From Pinus tabuliformis (lineage: Eukaryota; Streptophyta; Pinopsida; Pinales; Pinaceae): a stretch of DNA of 64,000 nt. Position 1 is the first letter of the stretch. The number at the start of each line of letters is the position of its first letter. Shown here piece by piece: positions 1-10,973 of this stretch. A program made the translations under genes and the position numbers. The stretch is taken from contig CM062817.1 in NCBI GenBank assembly GCA_031772625.1, positions 893,220,184 through 893,284,183 of the forward strand, written 5' to 3'. The notes under the pieces are model-generated. The model had not been told where the DNA came from and ran no database searches. It saw only the letters and a list, made by a program, of their open reading frames with translations.

Positions 1-1468
1 TGCAGGAAGAAGAGATGAAGCAGTGAGAAGAACAAGAGTAGATCAGATTAGAGGAAGAAAGGTAGAAACAAGAAGAAGAAGAATGTCGAAGAATAGAAGA
101 AGACTAAGAAACACAAAAATAGGTCGAGGAACAAGAGAATAACCAAATACTAGAGGAGGAGAGAAAATAGTGGTAGGAGAAGGAACTTGCTTAGGAAATT
201 GAAGATCTCATTGTGATTCAAGATATGGAGGTGAAAGTGAAGCCACTAAACTAATATGTTGATCTTATGATGAGCACTCAACAGGTCACCATTCAGTCAA
301 CCCCTTCTCTAACACCATAGAAAGCTCCAAGAGAAGAAGAGGAAATTGTTCCTCTTGACGAGGGTCTGATCATGGATACATATAATCTAACTTATGATGA
401 GCTTCAAAATAATATTTTACAAGTGAGAAAGAAACATTTTCTAAACGATCTTGCATCTCCTTCATTCATTATAGAAAGGGTGATTGTGAATGATAAAAGG
501 AGAAATCCATAAGCTGTAGCTACAACCAACTTGGCCTTCATAGGTGCTACCAAGTCAATCACAGAGTATCTCATGGCTGAGAATAGAAATATGGAAAATA
601 ATGTTGCAAGAAAACAAATTTAGCAGCTCTAAGTAGAGGTCTAGAAAGCAACTCCCACACAGGTATATCTAGAGGAACTTAAGGTAGCCATACTTGGTGA
701 AGTATCAACATTGGGAGAAACCATGTGGAGCCTTTATGAGGATCTTATCACCATGCATAAAGTAGTTTTCTACTTGCACGGCATGCAACAAAAGTGCAAG
801 GATAATGCTAAAGCTCTCAAAGTTGTTCATACAACCAATGTTGTCATGTATGAGTGGTCAATGCAACACAAAAGGGCACCATCCAACTTGGTGAAGAAAA
901 CAAGGCAACAGGAAGAGTTAGGAAAGGAACAGGTTCGAATGATCATCAAGAGTAACAAATGATTCACCTCGTTCATCACCAACATTCAGGCCAAATATGC
1001 ATGATTATACAATAGCGCGGATTTCTTAGTGAAATCACGCAAGATCCCTTTAATTGCCTCACCCAACGAAGCCAAGTGCAGGATTCAAGTCAAGCAGGAG
1101 GTTGAAGAATACTTAGATCGTCTTAGGAAGATTACCACCAAGGAAGATCTAGAGGTGAACAAAAGTAATGTGTATAAGTACAATAGTTTACCTTTTCGGA
1201 TCAACACTATGTTTCTACTGTTGAGGAAGGAAATTTAGACCGACTCCAAATCATTCTACCTAGATGTAATGGAAGCTAGAATCTACTTCCAGACTGACTT
1301 GTCACACAATTTGGGGAATTCATCGCATAGTACAAGGCTTGGCACCACTATATGAACAACTACAAGTTGAAGTGGTTGAGCTAGAGTTTCCCCAAACTCA
1401 AGCTTACCTTGCTTTTTCTTATTAGGCTATCTACAGTGACTCTACCCAATTTTGTATCACATGGGTAA
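1..1468 (+). pseudogene. Decayed coiled-coil accessory ORF, copy 1 (unknown family)
   Basis: I do not recognise the protein. Glu/Lys/Arg-rich sequence at 1-200 looks like a charged helix, and recognisable frames include 711-962 (begins MGETMWSLYEDLI) and 1029-1238, separated by stops and frameshifts. The same protein recurs at about 48640-50011 plus 53087-53169 (for example MAELKATILGEV at 49322), so this is a repeat-encoded ORF and not a host gene. The reading ends at a TAA at 1466-1468 after the segment LTLPNFVSHG. A purine-rich stretch and a possible LTR start follow directly, the position expected for an accessory ORF just upstream of a 3' LTR. The 5' part lies outside the window. The function is unknown. 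Confidence 0.55.
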
Positions 1469-1470
1469 GA

Positions 1471-2357
1471 GTGATATTGTAATATTTTTCTTTTAATTTT
1501 AATTGTAATTTAAATTCTAAGTGTTAATTATGGAATGTGAAGAGTCATCTTGTAATGAAGTCCAAATTTCATGGTTGTAGGAAGTCAAACAATCATGAGG
1601 GAATTCAAAGAGTCACAAAGGGAGATGAATATTCACCCCTTTTTTAATAAATATACCCTTGTGGGTCATGTAAAGGGATTTTGGCCAGGATTTTGGCTTA
1701 GGATCAGAAGCTTGGGAGTTTTTAGCCTTGGCTTCTCCATAACATAAAAGGGGTATCTTTCTTTGGAGGAAAAGGTGTTGGCTTCATGTTCCACTATTGG
1801 GACTAGTGGTTCATCAATGGTATATGTATGTTTTGGACTTCCATTTTAATAAAATCTCAGAGCTGACACAATTTCATGCCAACATTGTGAATATAGTTGG
1901 ACTATTATTGTTATGTTTACAACATATTTTGTTTCATTTACGCTAACCCTTATGAACTATTTCATTGGAATTAGTATTAATATTGTTGAATGCATGTTGT
2001 TGTATATTTCCATCATAGTTAACTCGTGAACTATTTACCAGGCTAACTTGTGATGTCATTTATGCTCATGTGTTCCTTTCAAGTTGTGTACTATTACAGG
2101 AAGGGGGCTCACTAATTTTCCCCTTGTTGTGTTATATCCTTTCATGCAATGAAGTTGACCCTCCAAAAAATCACACACTTATTTCACCAAAGTCACAAAT
2201 ACATCATTCTATGCATTACGACAGCCAAGGCATAACACTTAAACTCACTACTTCAGAAACCAGGTCGTATTCTGAATGGGGATCCTACCCCAAAAAATGT
2301 GAGGTCTAATTGGGAATTCATTTCGAGGAGACCCCTTAAATGTTCTCGGGTCCATAA
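1471..2357 (+). repeat. E2 LTR-like block, copy A
   Basis: This 887-bp block matches 59114-60001 (888 bp) along its length and begins TGATATTGT after a purine-rich GGGTAAGAG. The other copy ends GGTCCAACA; this one ends in a decayed TCCATAA. A TATA-like AATAAATATA near 1648 and an AATAAA near 1849 fit a promoter and a poly(A) signal. The start is inferred from the end of the upstream ORF and the equal lengths of the two copies. No target duplication can be tested because neither outer flank is available. Confidence 0.55.
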
Positions 2358-2365
2358 CCTTTAGC

Positions 2366-2389
2366 ATTTTTGGTGCTAGAAGGAGGGTT
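2366..2389 (+). other. Possible primer-binding region of E2
   Basis: Eight bases after LTR copy A the sequence reads TTTTTGGTGCTAGAAGGAGG, which resembles the leader after the 5' LTR in some plant gypsy elements. I cannot assign the tRNA. It supports block 1471-2357 acting as a 5' LTR for the gag that follows. Confidence 0.35.
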
Positions 2390-2414
2390 AGATGACAAGC
2401 CGAGCCTGTGAAGT

Positions 2415-3120
2415 TTGTTTGATATTTCCTTATCTTTAAATGTCTTCTTCCCATATCTTAACCCTGACATGTTTTTCCAAAACTACAAAATGAAAGTGCC
2501 CGTGGGGATAATTAATGACTTGTCAAATGTGAAATTTGATGGCGAGGGTGTAACAACCATTCTTGAGCACACCACTCACTTTCTTGATTTTTTCACTCAT
2601 TATGAGATTCACTATGAGGATACTTCTTACAAGTTGTTTGTTCCCATGTTCGAAGCATGCGCTAAGGAATTGTGTTACACATTTCCAATCTCTTTTATAC
2701 ACTCTTTCGAATTTCTTGCCTAGGAGATCTATTTCACCTTTGAAAGGTATGCTTACAAATATGTTTATAAGAAAATCTTGCATCTCAGAAAAGCACTTGA
2801 TGAATCTCTTAACAATTTTCACGATCGCTTTATCCATTTCTGTTACTAATTTTTTGAAGTTGATATTGATTGGAATTCCATGAAATAGAAGTTCAAATTT
2901 CTTGTTCATATTTTAATGAATCCAAAAGAACATGAATATTTTGAAAGTCTCTCCACATAGAATGGTTATGGAACTCCCAAATCTGCAGTGAAGGGAGTTG
3001 CTATTCCAAGTGGCCCTTCATCTTCCCTCATCAAACAACTCTATTTACAGGTTGAGGTTAGAGAACATGAGAGTCCATCCATTAATCTACCACCGTCTTC
3101 TACCACCGTCTTCTCCCACC
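2415..3120 (+). pseudogene. Gag remnant of outer element E2
   Basis: The first stretch (2415-2723) holds a gypsy-type capsid signature: KFDGEGVTTILEHTTHFLDF, then EDTSYKLFVPMFEACAKEL and PISFIHSFEFLA. This follows the usual retrotrans_gag order of F-x-G-E-G, E-H-x-x-x-F, an acidic EDxxYKLF segment and a hydrophobic end. A TAG at 2721-2723 interrupts it, and the same frame continues with EIYFTFERYAYKY and further stops to about 3000. No protease or polymerase follows in the E2 sequence left after nested insertions are removed, so E2 appears non-autonomous. An overlapping minus-strand frame at 2523-2909 has no recognisable content. Confidence 0.5.
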
Positions 3121-4065
3121 TCACATATTCAAAATTTAAACGCAATTTTGGACTACGGATTTGATTTTTCTGGTGATTTTCTTTCTCCTCTCCCTCCATT
3201 CATTGGTTCTTTTGGTCCTCCTCATTACAAATTCTTGTATCCACTGATTTCAATCGGCTCTTCTAGTGTTAATTAGGATCAAACTCAAGTTGGAGTCAGC
3301 GTTGACTAGCAAAATTGTGATATCATTTACGATTATTATGTGTGGAATGATATTTCTAAATACTAATTTGCGATGCAAGTTCATGTTTCTCCTTTTTCTC
3401 CTCTGCTTCATTATCCATACATCTTAAACGATTTTGTCATACCAATTGAATCTTTTGAAGGAACAATTTTTGACGATGTTAATTATGATCACACTCAGAT
3501 ATCGTGGAATGTCAGTTTTACATCTAAACTTAGAGAGGGAAAAGCTTCTCTTCCTGATCTCCCTAATCCATCATCTAATCATTTTGAAGAAACAGAGGGT
3601 GAAATTTCTTGTTTCCAATCTTCCCCTCTCTACGATTCATCAGATCAAGAGGATGCCTTTATTTTCAATGTTGAACTTTTTAATCATGGTTGTCATGATC
3701 TATTCATTGATTCATCTAGTCACGACTCTTATTTTCCTTTTATTGATCTTTCTAAACCATCGGTTTTTTATGATCTACCATTTGATGTCTTGGAACTACT
3801 GCAAGCTATTGAGGCACTTCAACCCACGCTGATGGTTATGTCAAGTTCTCACAGTATTGAGGCTAGTCCCAATCATGATCAGGATAGTGTTTTATCTTTC
3901 AAGGATACTCATCATTCAATCACGCAAATTGAAAATCAATTCTTTCCACAATCTTCGCACCTTCTATCTATTATTCGCAATGTAATCGCTCAATCATTGG
4001 AGGAATCATACCTGGAAATCTCATTTGTGAAACATAAGTTTTTCACTTTATTTATGTTTGTTTGA
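2998..4065 (+). pseudogene. Ser/His/Asp-rich decayed frame in E2 internal region
   Basis: One frame is open from 2998 to 3276, broken by TAG, TAG and TAA between 3274 and 3372, and open again from 3373 to 4065 (230 residues). The second part is rich in Ser, His, Asp and Phe (YDSSDQEDAFIFNVELF, CHDLFIDSSSHDSYF) with no motif I can name, no signal peptide and no clear membrane segment. It follows the gag remnant and could be the gag C-terminus or a linker. It is unlikely to be a host gene because it lies inside the E2 internal region and shares the same decay. Confidence 0.3.
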
Positions 4066-5497
4066 GTTTAGAAGTTCAAAAGGATGCTCTTGCATGTAAC
4101 CTTTTTGCAATGTGTACAAACACCATAATGCATCCGTAGATTGTTTTTCATGTGCTTTTCTATTTTATTTTTCTACGTGCATTTTCACTCTTCGAATGTT
4201 GCAGTATGTATCAATTTATGTTTCTTTTCTACTGTTATTCTTGAATATATTTCTTAATATCGATTCCCTTGCCCATATAAGCTAGCCTATGCATCAGTGG
4301 TTTCACTAGAAGTTTCATTTTACATAAGCCTGGCCTATTCTCAGTTAGTTTAGGAGTAGGAGTAGTTTGTTTGTTTTCTTTTTTTTCTTTTTCTTTTTTT
4401 ATTTACTTTTTTCCCTACTCTTTTCTTTCCTTTTTTTTGTAGGATAGCTTCCACATGAGACCATGTTTGGTTTCTGAAGCAAGCATGGTGAAGTTCAAGA
4501 GGAAATTGTGCTACTATCAATGCTTGGTTATATGTTTATTCCCTCTCTTTGCGTGGATCTTGCACCTTTTAGTCAATGATACCCTGATGGAAAATATGTT
4601 CTTTTTCATAGAAAACCATAGTGGAATCACAATTCTTAATCTATAACTAGTACCGCCTACTCTAATTGGTTTTAAAATTGTTTGGCTTTGTCTTGTCAAC
4701 TAAGTTTTGTAGAAAATGAGGGGAGCAAAACTTTAACAAGTGAATTATATTTCAGAGGTGTATAAATATCTTTCTCTAAAGGGACAATATTTTCTACTCT
4801 CAATAAGTCAAGATCCCTCTTCCACCACATTAAATCAATAAGTGTCGATTCATAGTTCTATAAACAAAAATACAAAAAATAAAACCAAAAGAAAAGAAAG
4901 GATTCCCGTGTAGGGAGGTGAAGCAAGAAACTTCGCTGAGGTATTGTCTAGGCTTTCTCGCAGCGGAGCAATGTTTTTGTTCTTGAAGTGACTCCTTCGG
5001 GTACTGTCTAGGATTGTTGGTAGTGGAGCAACACCAGAGATGAAAACCAAGACTTTGACAATCCTTTTTCACTTGTGTATCTATATACTCCCCATCCCTA
5101 ATCGAAATAACTGAGTTTGACTTATCTTTGTTAGTGTGTCACGAATGAAATGAATGGTAGGGACTATATCCTTAACTTAGCTAAGTAAAGAAGCTATGGT
5201 AATCAATGAACTCAATAATACTTCCTAAAGATTTAGACCTGTTGTACCTGAAGTAAGACCCATACAGAGAGTTGCAATTCGACTAGTGTGTCACCAAGTG
5301 TTGTAGCTGCTACAACCACCTCCAAAAATTTTCCCATTCTTTGATTTTGGAGCCTCCCTTCTGTCCACAGGAGCTCATCGTTCATTGTTGTCAAGTATTA
5401 ATGCTATGATAGAGACTTATATTCTCATGTTGTTCTTGTGATTTATTGTTTTCATCCTAACCTGAATCTTTTCAATCACAAGAAAGCTTTTGCCCAC
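4066..5497 (+). other. E2 internal non-coding sequence with pyrimidine tract
   Basis: No convincing coding sequence. A T/C-rich tract at about 4371-4440 ends TTTTTTTTGTAG, resembling a 3' splice site, and short frames at 4455-4699 and 4830-5072 lack recognisable content. A short motif (TACTGTCTAGG or TATTGTCTAGG) occurs at about 4943 and 5000. The segment continues at 34520 once the Tat element is removed. Confidence 0.4.
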
Positions 5498-6540
5498 TGT
5501 TATAGACATATTTGGGCACTGCAAACCCAATCACATATGTCCATAAACCAAGGGCTCTAAAACCCCTAAAAGTGTTTTTTCATACCCTAAAGGATCAAGG
5601 TCAGCTGATTACATCATTTCCAAGAAGTTCTCCCTGAAAAACTGATCAGAACTGGTCAAAACTGGACCATACAGACTGCTCCATGTTCAGGGTGCGATGC
5701 ATCTCACTTGCTACACAGAAAGGGTGTGATGCATACTGAAAATCCCTTCTGTAGGGTGCGATGAGCGAGAGCAGACAAATGGCAAAGGTAGTTTGCCAGG
5801 TGTAAACTCAGAGAATCTTCTAGAAACTGCTCATAAGATACTTGCCTCTCTGAATTCGCCCCGAGATGAGTAAGATATCATGAAATATCCAAGTGGAACC
5901 AAGAACTATCAGTGAAATGGCACTAATCAAAATCCCAGAAGCTGACTTACCCCCTGCAAATATCTATATATGGATCCCTCATCCTATAGATCCGAAGGAT
6001 GGAATTTTGTAATTTGTAAGGAAGTGTTGTTGGTTTCTCTTTGAGACATTATATTGTTGGGTGATATTGCTTTTCATGAGGTGAAGAGGGCTTTCACGCT
6101 GGGAGGATGATGCTGGATCAGACAGCTAGGTTGTAATCCTCTCTTCTACTACTTCTATCAATAAAGCTATTTGAGTTTGCCTCCATATACTTGTATATTT
6201 CTGAATCTTGTATTTGTGTATGCATTTGTATGGTTAATGTACATTTGATTCTACATTGTTTATGGTTATAGATCTCTATGCTTTGATGGTATTTTGCTAC
6301 TTTGACTCTACAGGTGTTCTTTGAAGCGGGCAAGTGAGAAAGGAGTGGCGAAGCTCTATCAAAGGAGAGAGGAAAAAAACAAGGAGCCAAGCGAAAGACT
6401 AAGGTTGGTACTATCTGCTTCTCTCTCATCTATCTCTCATAAAGGAAAACATAAGTTACTTTAAATTGTTTGTTTCTAAGATAGCTACCCGTCTTTGTGG
6501 GACTAGCAACTCTGAATGGACACTAGTTTTCCTGGAAACA
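5498..6540 (+). repeat. 5' LTR of plus-strand Tat element
   Basis: 1043 bp, TGTTATAG to GGAAACA, matching 33476-34514 along its length with scattered substitutions. It contains three copies of GGGTGYGATG at 5690, 5722 and 5754, exactly 32 bp apart. A TATA-like CTATATATGG lies near 5965, and CAATAAAG near 6162 could be the poly(A) signal. The LTR start TGTTATAGACAT is shared with the minus-strand relative at 14777-22697, although the interiors differ. Confidence 0.93.
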
Positions 6541-6543
6541 AAA

Positions 6544-6561
6544 TGGCAACTCCACTGGGAA
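6544..6561 (+). other. Primer-binding site of plus-strand Tat element
   Basis: TGGCAACTCCACTGGGAA, four bases after the 5' LTR. It differs from the same site in the minus-strand relative (TGGCGACTCCGCTGGGGA on the minus strand) at three positions, all G to A, as expected from deamination of an old copy. Confidence 0.75.
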
Positions 6562-8054
6562 GTGAATAGTTTGTTTGTTTGTTATTGTTGTTTGCTTTAT
6601 AAACTACAGACGGAGCCTGAAGTTAAGCCAGCTAGCCTTCGAACTACTATTGCTATGCAACTGCAAAGTAGATCAACACTACTTCAGTCAATCTCCGGGT
6701 TGGTTTATGAACTGAACATCTGACTTGCAAACATCCTAAGTACCCTAGTGGTAGCTCAATAACCTCATTAGATCATCCCCTATACTTTGTGTTTACTGTC
6801 TACCATAAGCTCAGCCTAAATACCTAAACTTAGCTACAAACTGTGGGTGAAAACCAAGCTCAGTCTCATCCCTGGACCATCGCACTAACTCACATTGGAA
6901 ATCTGGATGCATTGCACCTCCCGTGTGCTGTAGGTGAGATGCATTCCTGTTTTCCTTAAGGACAGGTGCAATGATTGAATGAAACTATTCCTGCCTCCAG
7001 ATTTTGGTTTTTTCTTCATTGTTTTTAGCTCTATTCAGTAGTTTTGTTGTCTATGATCAGTATATCACTGTTGAAACCTTCTTCCTTCACATTATTCAGC
7101 CACCATTGATAAGGAATTATGAATTTTTTTATTTATTTTTCATCATTCACAGTCCTCCTTTGCAAACAGTAGCTTAAGCGAACTGTCATCTTTTGATTCA
7201 AAAGTGTCGCAACTGTCGTTTTCAGTCAAGAAAAAGAGTGTCTTAAATTCTTCCTCTTTTAGATAGTCGATTACACTTTTGCCATTGTATTTGATTTGAA
7301 TTATCAATTCTTTGAAGTGTCAAAAACAGTTTTTCCATTCGAAAGAGAAAGTGTCGTCTTAGTCTTCCTTTCATTTTTTGAAAAGAAATTGTTAAAGTGT
7401 CGCTTTGAAGAAAGTAGTTTAGATTTGTACTTAGTTTTCTTTTTGTCATTCTCACATTAAGGGAACTAAAAAACAAATACATGCATGTGCATTTGCATTT
7501 AGACTGCATGCAGAAATTGATTAAGGAAAAGTGCATTTAGTGTGTGCTCTCTGCTCTATGTTGAAAGAATCATATTTTTCTTTCCTTAGTAGCTAAGATT
7601 TTCATTGCTAAAAGAAAATAAACGACTGTTTATCATTTTAGATTGCATATTTAGGAGTTGTACATATACATCACGTGGTGAACCTTGAAAGGAAAACTTC
7701 TTAAGAAAGATCAACTATAAAATAAACCTCAATGAACATAAAAATGCTTTGGAACCTAATGCACAACATCTAAAAAGTCTAGGCTAGAGGCATATTTCGG
7801 CATCGTAAAGCTTGGTAACTATTGCTTTCATCGTAGGTTGGGTGATTCCTCCTCTTTGATACAACAAGTGCCAATACGGAATTGTGCTCCCACGTACCGT
7901 CGAGTATATATTGAGCGACCACAATAGGCTGATATCCTTTATCCTTAGGAAGCCATGTCTACTGCCCTATCAATCGCAATGCACTGAACACAGCATTTGG
8001 GAAGATTGACTGCCGTACATAAAGTCCTCGGTAATTTCTCTATAATTTGTATAT
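6562..8054 (+). other. 5' untranslated leader of plus-strand Tat element, first part
   Basis: No coding content. It shares inverted homology with 20000-20570 of the minus-strand relative: the segment at about 7885-7990 (GTGCTCCCACGTACCGTCG and onward) matches the reverse complement of about 20230-20352. Motif relatives of the LTR triad (GGATGCATTGCACC, GGTGAGATGCATTCC) occur at about 6907-6946. Stem-like CTTTTTC and AAGTGTCG motifs occur at 7190-7400. The leader resumes at 14185 beyond the Copia insertion. Confidence 0.65.
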
Positions 8055-8129
8055 TGTTGGCATTATGATACATATTTTGTACTTGATGGCAACCCACTCA
8101 TCTAAGATGATAAATTATAGTGCAGCAAA

Positions 8130-8364
8130 GTTCACGCACTTTTATGCAGAGAAACGTTTATTTCATGTAGAGAAAGGTTCACACACTTTTATGCAGAGAA
8201 AAGTTTATTTCATGTAGAGAAAAGTTCACGCACTTTTATGCAGGGAAAAGTTTATTTCATGTAGAGAAAAGTTCATGCACTTTTATGAAGAGAAAAGTTT
8301 ATTTCATGGAGAGAAAAGTTCACGCACTTTTATGCAGAGAAAAGTTTATTTCATGTAGAAAAAA
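8130..8364 (+). repeat. 47-bp tandem repeat (5 units) in Copia-1 5' LTR
   Basis: Units start at 8130, 8177, 8224, 8271 and 8318, exactly 47 bp apart. Each carries GTTCACGCACTTTTATGCAG followed by AGTTTATTTCATGTAGAG with minor changes. The same five-unit array is at 12706-12940 in the other LTR, so it predates the insertion. It lies in the U3 region upstream of the TATA box. Confidence 0.95.
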
Positions 8365-8369
8365 GGTTT

Positions 8370-8636
8370 GATCTCAGGCACTTTCATGGTTGGTTCATGG
8401 TATTAGTTCGACAGTTTTTGATCCTATGGTTTTGGCCCATGGTATTGCATCCAAAAGTGTTGATCTCACGCACTTTCATGGTTGGTTCATGGTATTAGTT
8501 CGACAGCTTTTTATCCTATGGTTTTGGCCCGTGGTATTGCATCCAAAAGTGTTGATCTCACGCACTTTCATGGTTGGTTCATGGTATTAGTCCAACAGTT
8601 TTTTTGATCCTATGGTTTTGGACCGTGGTATTATGG
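8370..8636 (+). repeat. 92-bp tandem repeat (about 3 units) in Copia-1 5' LTR
   Basis: Units start at 8370, 8462 and 8554, 92 bp apart, each starting GATCTCACGCACTTTCATGG; the third is cut short. The matching array in the 3' LTR starts at 12946, 13038 and 13130. The unit shares the core CACGCACTTT(C/T)ATG with the 47-bp array next to it. Confidence 0.95.
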
Positions 8637-9604
8637 AAGGCCTAAGACTACAAAAGAGGAAGGAGATCATTTGGCAAAGCATCATCGAATGAATTGAATA
8701 TCTAATAAGTGCTAGATCTGAAATATTTGTGATTGGGTTATGGTGCAGATCTGGATCTGAATGAAGGAGGAACCATAGCGCATAAAGAAGGATAAGTTCT
8801 TTTGATGGGTCATAATCTTTATGCTTGAATAATAGTATCTTTGCATGATTTTGATCTGTTATATGAGGCGCATGCTTGATCTATAAATCTTACAATCTGG
8901 GTTAATTAGTGTCTGAATATTTGAAAGAAGGAATTATCCTTTATAGATCTGCACGTAGGTTTCAGGTTGTTGAAGTAGCGTATATCTTTAAATTATGATC
9001 TAGCTGCCTCTGTCTATTGTTGCAGTATTCTGGGTTCAGAATTTGGTGTGTGGTTACTGTTACTATGTTCAGGGTACAGCTGTCAGAGAAGTGTTTACTT
9101 GATTCAGTGCTAATTTGGAAAAGGAGATTGTTTGATGCAGATATACTTGATGATTGATTGATGTTCATGGATCCAGTCTGAAAATTTATGAAACGTGGTC
9201 CCTGGAAGAAAGAGAAGGTTGTAGCCTTCAATAGGCCAGCACCTACGTACTACTATCTTGGCTAGTACAAGAGCTAAGAGGGTTGTAGCTCTCTACAGGT
9301 TGTAGCCTGCGTACTGGTAAAGGACTGCACCAGTAAAAAATCATTGTAAAAGGAGTTTCTTATTAAAAGAAGATAGAGACTATTGCAGCAGGTGGTTTTC
9401 ACCCACATTGGGTTTCCACCTTATATATGGTGTTCTTTTGTGTGACTATTTGCTTTTCTTGTTCCTGCTCATTATTTTATGATACTGACATACAAAGTAA
9501 TGAACAATATTTGAATAATTATTCAAAGTATAAATAAGGAAGATATATTGAAAAGAATTTGATAATACTGATTCACCCCCCCTCTCAGTATTATTTCCAA
9601 CAAT

Positions 9605-9616
9605 TGGTATCAGAGC
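9605..9616 (+). other. Primer-binding site of Copia-1 (initiator Met tRNA)
   Basis: TGGTATCAGAGC, complementary to the 3' end of plant initiator methionine tRNA, the usual primer for Copia elements. It is separated from the LTR by two bases. Confidence 0.93.
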
Positions 9617-9662
9617 AGGTCCTTCTGAAGAAGCTTGATCGCTTGAAGGAAGATCTAACATC

Positions 9663-10973
9663 ATGAGAAACTACGAGAGGGAAGCATCAATCAGACCACC
9701 GATTTTTGATGGGACAAACTTCGTATATTGGAAGGTAAGAGTTACTGCCTATCTTCAATCTTTGGGTACAGAAGTATGGGACATTATAGAAACAGGGTAT
9801 ACTTTTCCATCAGCTACTCCTACAGATTCAGCTGAGAAGAAGAAATATGAAACAAATGCAAAGGCGGTTAATACTCTTCTAGGATGTCTATCTCAATCTG
9901 AATTCATGAAGGTTATGCAATATAAATCCACAAAAGAAATATGGGACAAGATTGTTTTGAGCTACGAAGGAGATGAATAGGTAAAACGTGCAAAACTTCA
10001 AACCCTCAGGATTCAGTATGAGAATCTCAGAATGTATAATGATGAAAGTGTGGCTAACTATTTCCTTCGGGTAGATGAGATTGTTAATTATATGAAAAAC
10101 TTGGGTGAAGAAATAAAAGAGGCTGTTGTGGTTGAAAAAATCCTAAGATCATTGTCCCCCAAGTTTGAATCTAAAGTATCTGCAATAGAAGAAAAGGAAA
10201 ATCTACGAACTCTTACTATGTCTCAGCTACACGAAATTCTAACTACTTATGAAATGAGAAAAGGAGGTCCATCAGACAGGAGAGAAGTTGCTTTTAAGGC
10301 TTCAGGCAAAGGAGACTACTATGAATCAAGTCACGTGCCAGAAGAAGAAGAAGAATCAAATTTTGTCAGAAATCTTCAACGGGGTACTGGAAGGTTCAAA
10401 GGTAAGCTACCTTTTAAATGTTTTGCTTGTGGAAGAGTAGGTCATTATGCTGCCAAATGTCCTCATAAGGATAAGATTGACAAAGGAAAGGAACCTACTA
10501 GATGGAACAAGAAATAGAATGCAAATAAGAAAAGCTACTACACTCATGAAGACAATGATGGTCTATCAAATAGTGATGAAGATGAACAAGGTAATGACTA
10601 TAAACTTTTAATGGCATTTGAAGATGATGATTACATGGATGCTATAGATGTGGATAGTTTTTATGATGAGATTTCTAGACTTAAGACATGTATAGAAGAA
10701 AAGAATATGATCATTGATACTCTACAATTTCAAATTGATGAAAAAGAAAAATATCTTGAAAAGTTAGAAGGTGAAATTGTTGGCCTTAGAAAAGAAATTG
10801 AGAAAACAAAGGCTATTAATATTAAGTTTGTCAAAGGATCTGAAACTCTGGATGAGATCATCAATGTACAACGTTCTCCGCTAAACATGACAGGTCTGGG
10901 GTATAATGGAGAAACATCTCAAGCATCCACCTCAAAGAGTTATCTTGATGCAGCAAGAAGGAATAGATTTTGA
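9663..10973 (+). pseudogene. gag: Copia-1 gag
   Basis: One frame runs from ATG 9663 to 10973 with two in-frame TAG codons (9978-9980 and 10515-10517) and no frameshift. The N-terminal half is a Copia gag domain (RPPIFDGTNFVYWKVRV near the start, then KSTKEIWDKIVLSYEG). A CX2CX4HX4C zinc knuckle, CFACGRVGHYAAKC, is at 10419-10460 and should bind genomic RNA in the capsid. After the second TAG comes an acidic, coiled-coil segment (SRLKTCIEEKNMIIDTL, KYLEKLEGEIVGLRKEIEKT). Both interruptions are single TAG codons, so suppression or simple decay are both possible. The frame ends where sequence homologous to RT begins. Confidence 0.88.

Larger units (their letters stand above)
8055..9602 (+). repeat. 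5' LTR of Copia-1
   Basis: 1548 bp, paired with 12630-14179. The first 600 bp are two tandem arrays. The end CCCCCCTCTCAGTATT then TTCCAACA is followed three bases later by the primer site. The copy at 12630 has CTATAAAAGAGG near 13224, a good TATA box; here the same place reads CTACAAAAGAGG near 8649. Confidence 0.95.

Noticed and set aside
3373-4065. 230-codon frame as a host gene
   Set aside because: It continues a frame with three upstream stops inside the E2 internal region, next to gag, with no intron or known domain.
4371-4445. Polypyrimidine tract with GTAG as a real intron boundary in E2
   Set aside because: No open frame follows and no donor with matching coding sequence is clear; T-rich tracts are frequent in this leader.
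8130-8364. CRISPR-like regular repeats
   Set aside because: The 47-bp units are contiguous with no unique spacers, occur in both LTRs of a Copia element, and the genome is plant nuclear.
8390-8590. 66-codon frame repeated at 12966-13166
   Set aside because: It is simply translation of the 92-bp tandem repeat of the Copia-1 LTRs.
9605-9616. tRNA gene fragments (TGGTATCAGAGC here and similar at 43131, 45806 and 58127)
   Set aside because: Only 11-16 bases match, each at the inner edge of an LTR: these are primer-binding sites.
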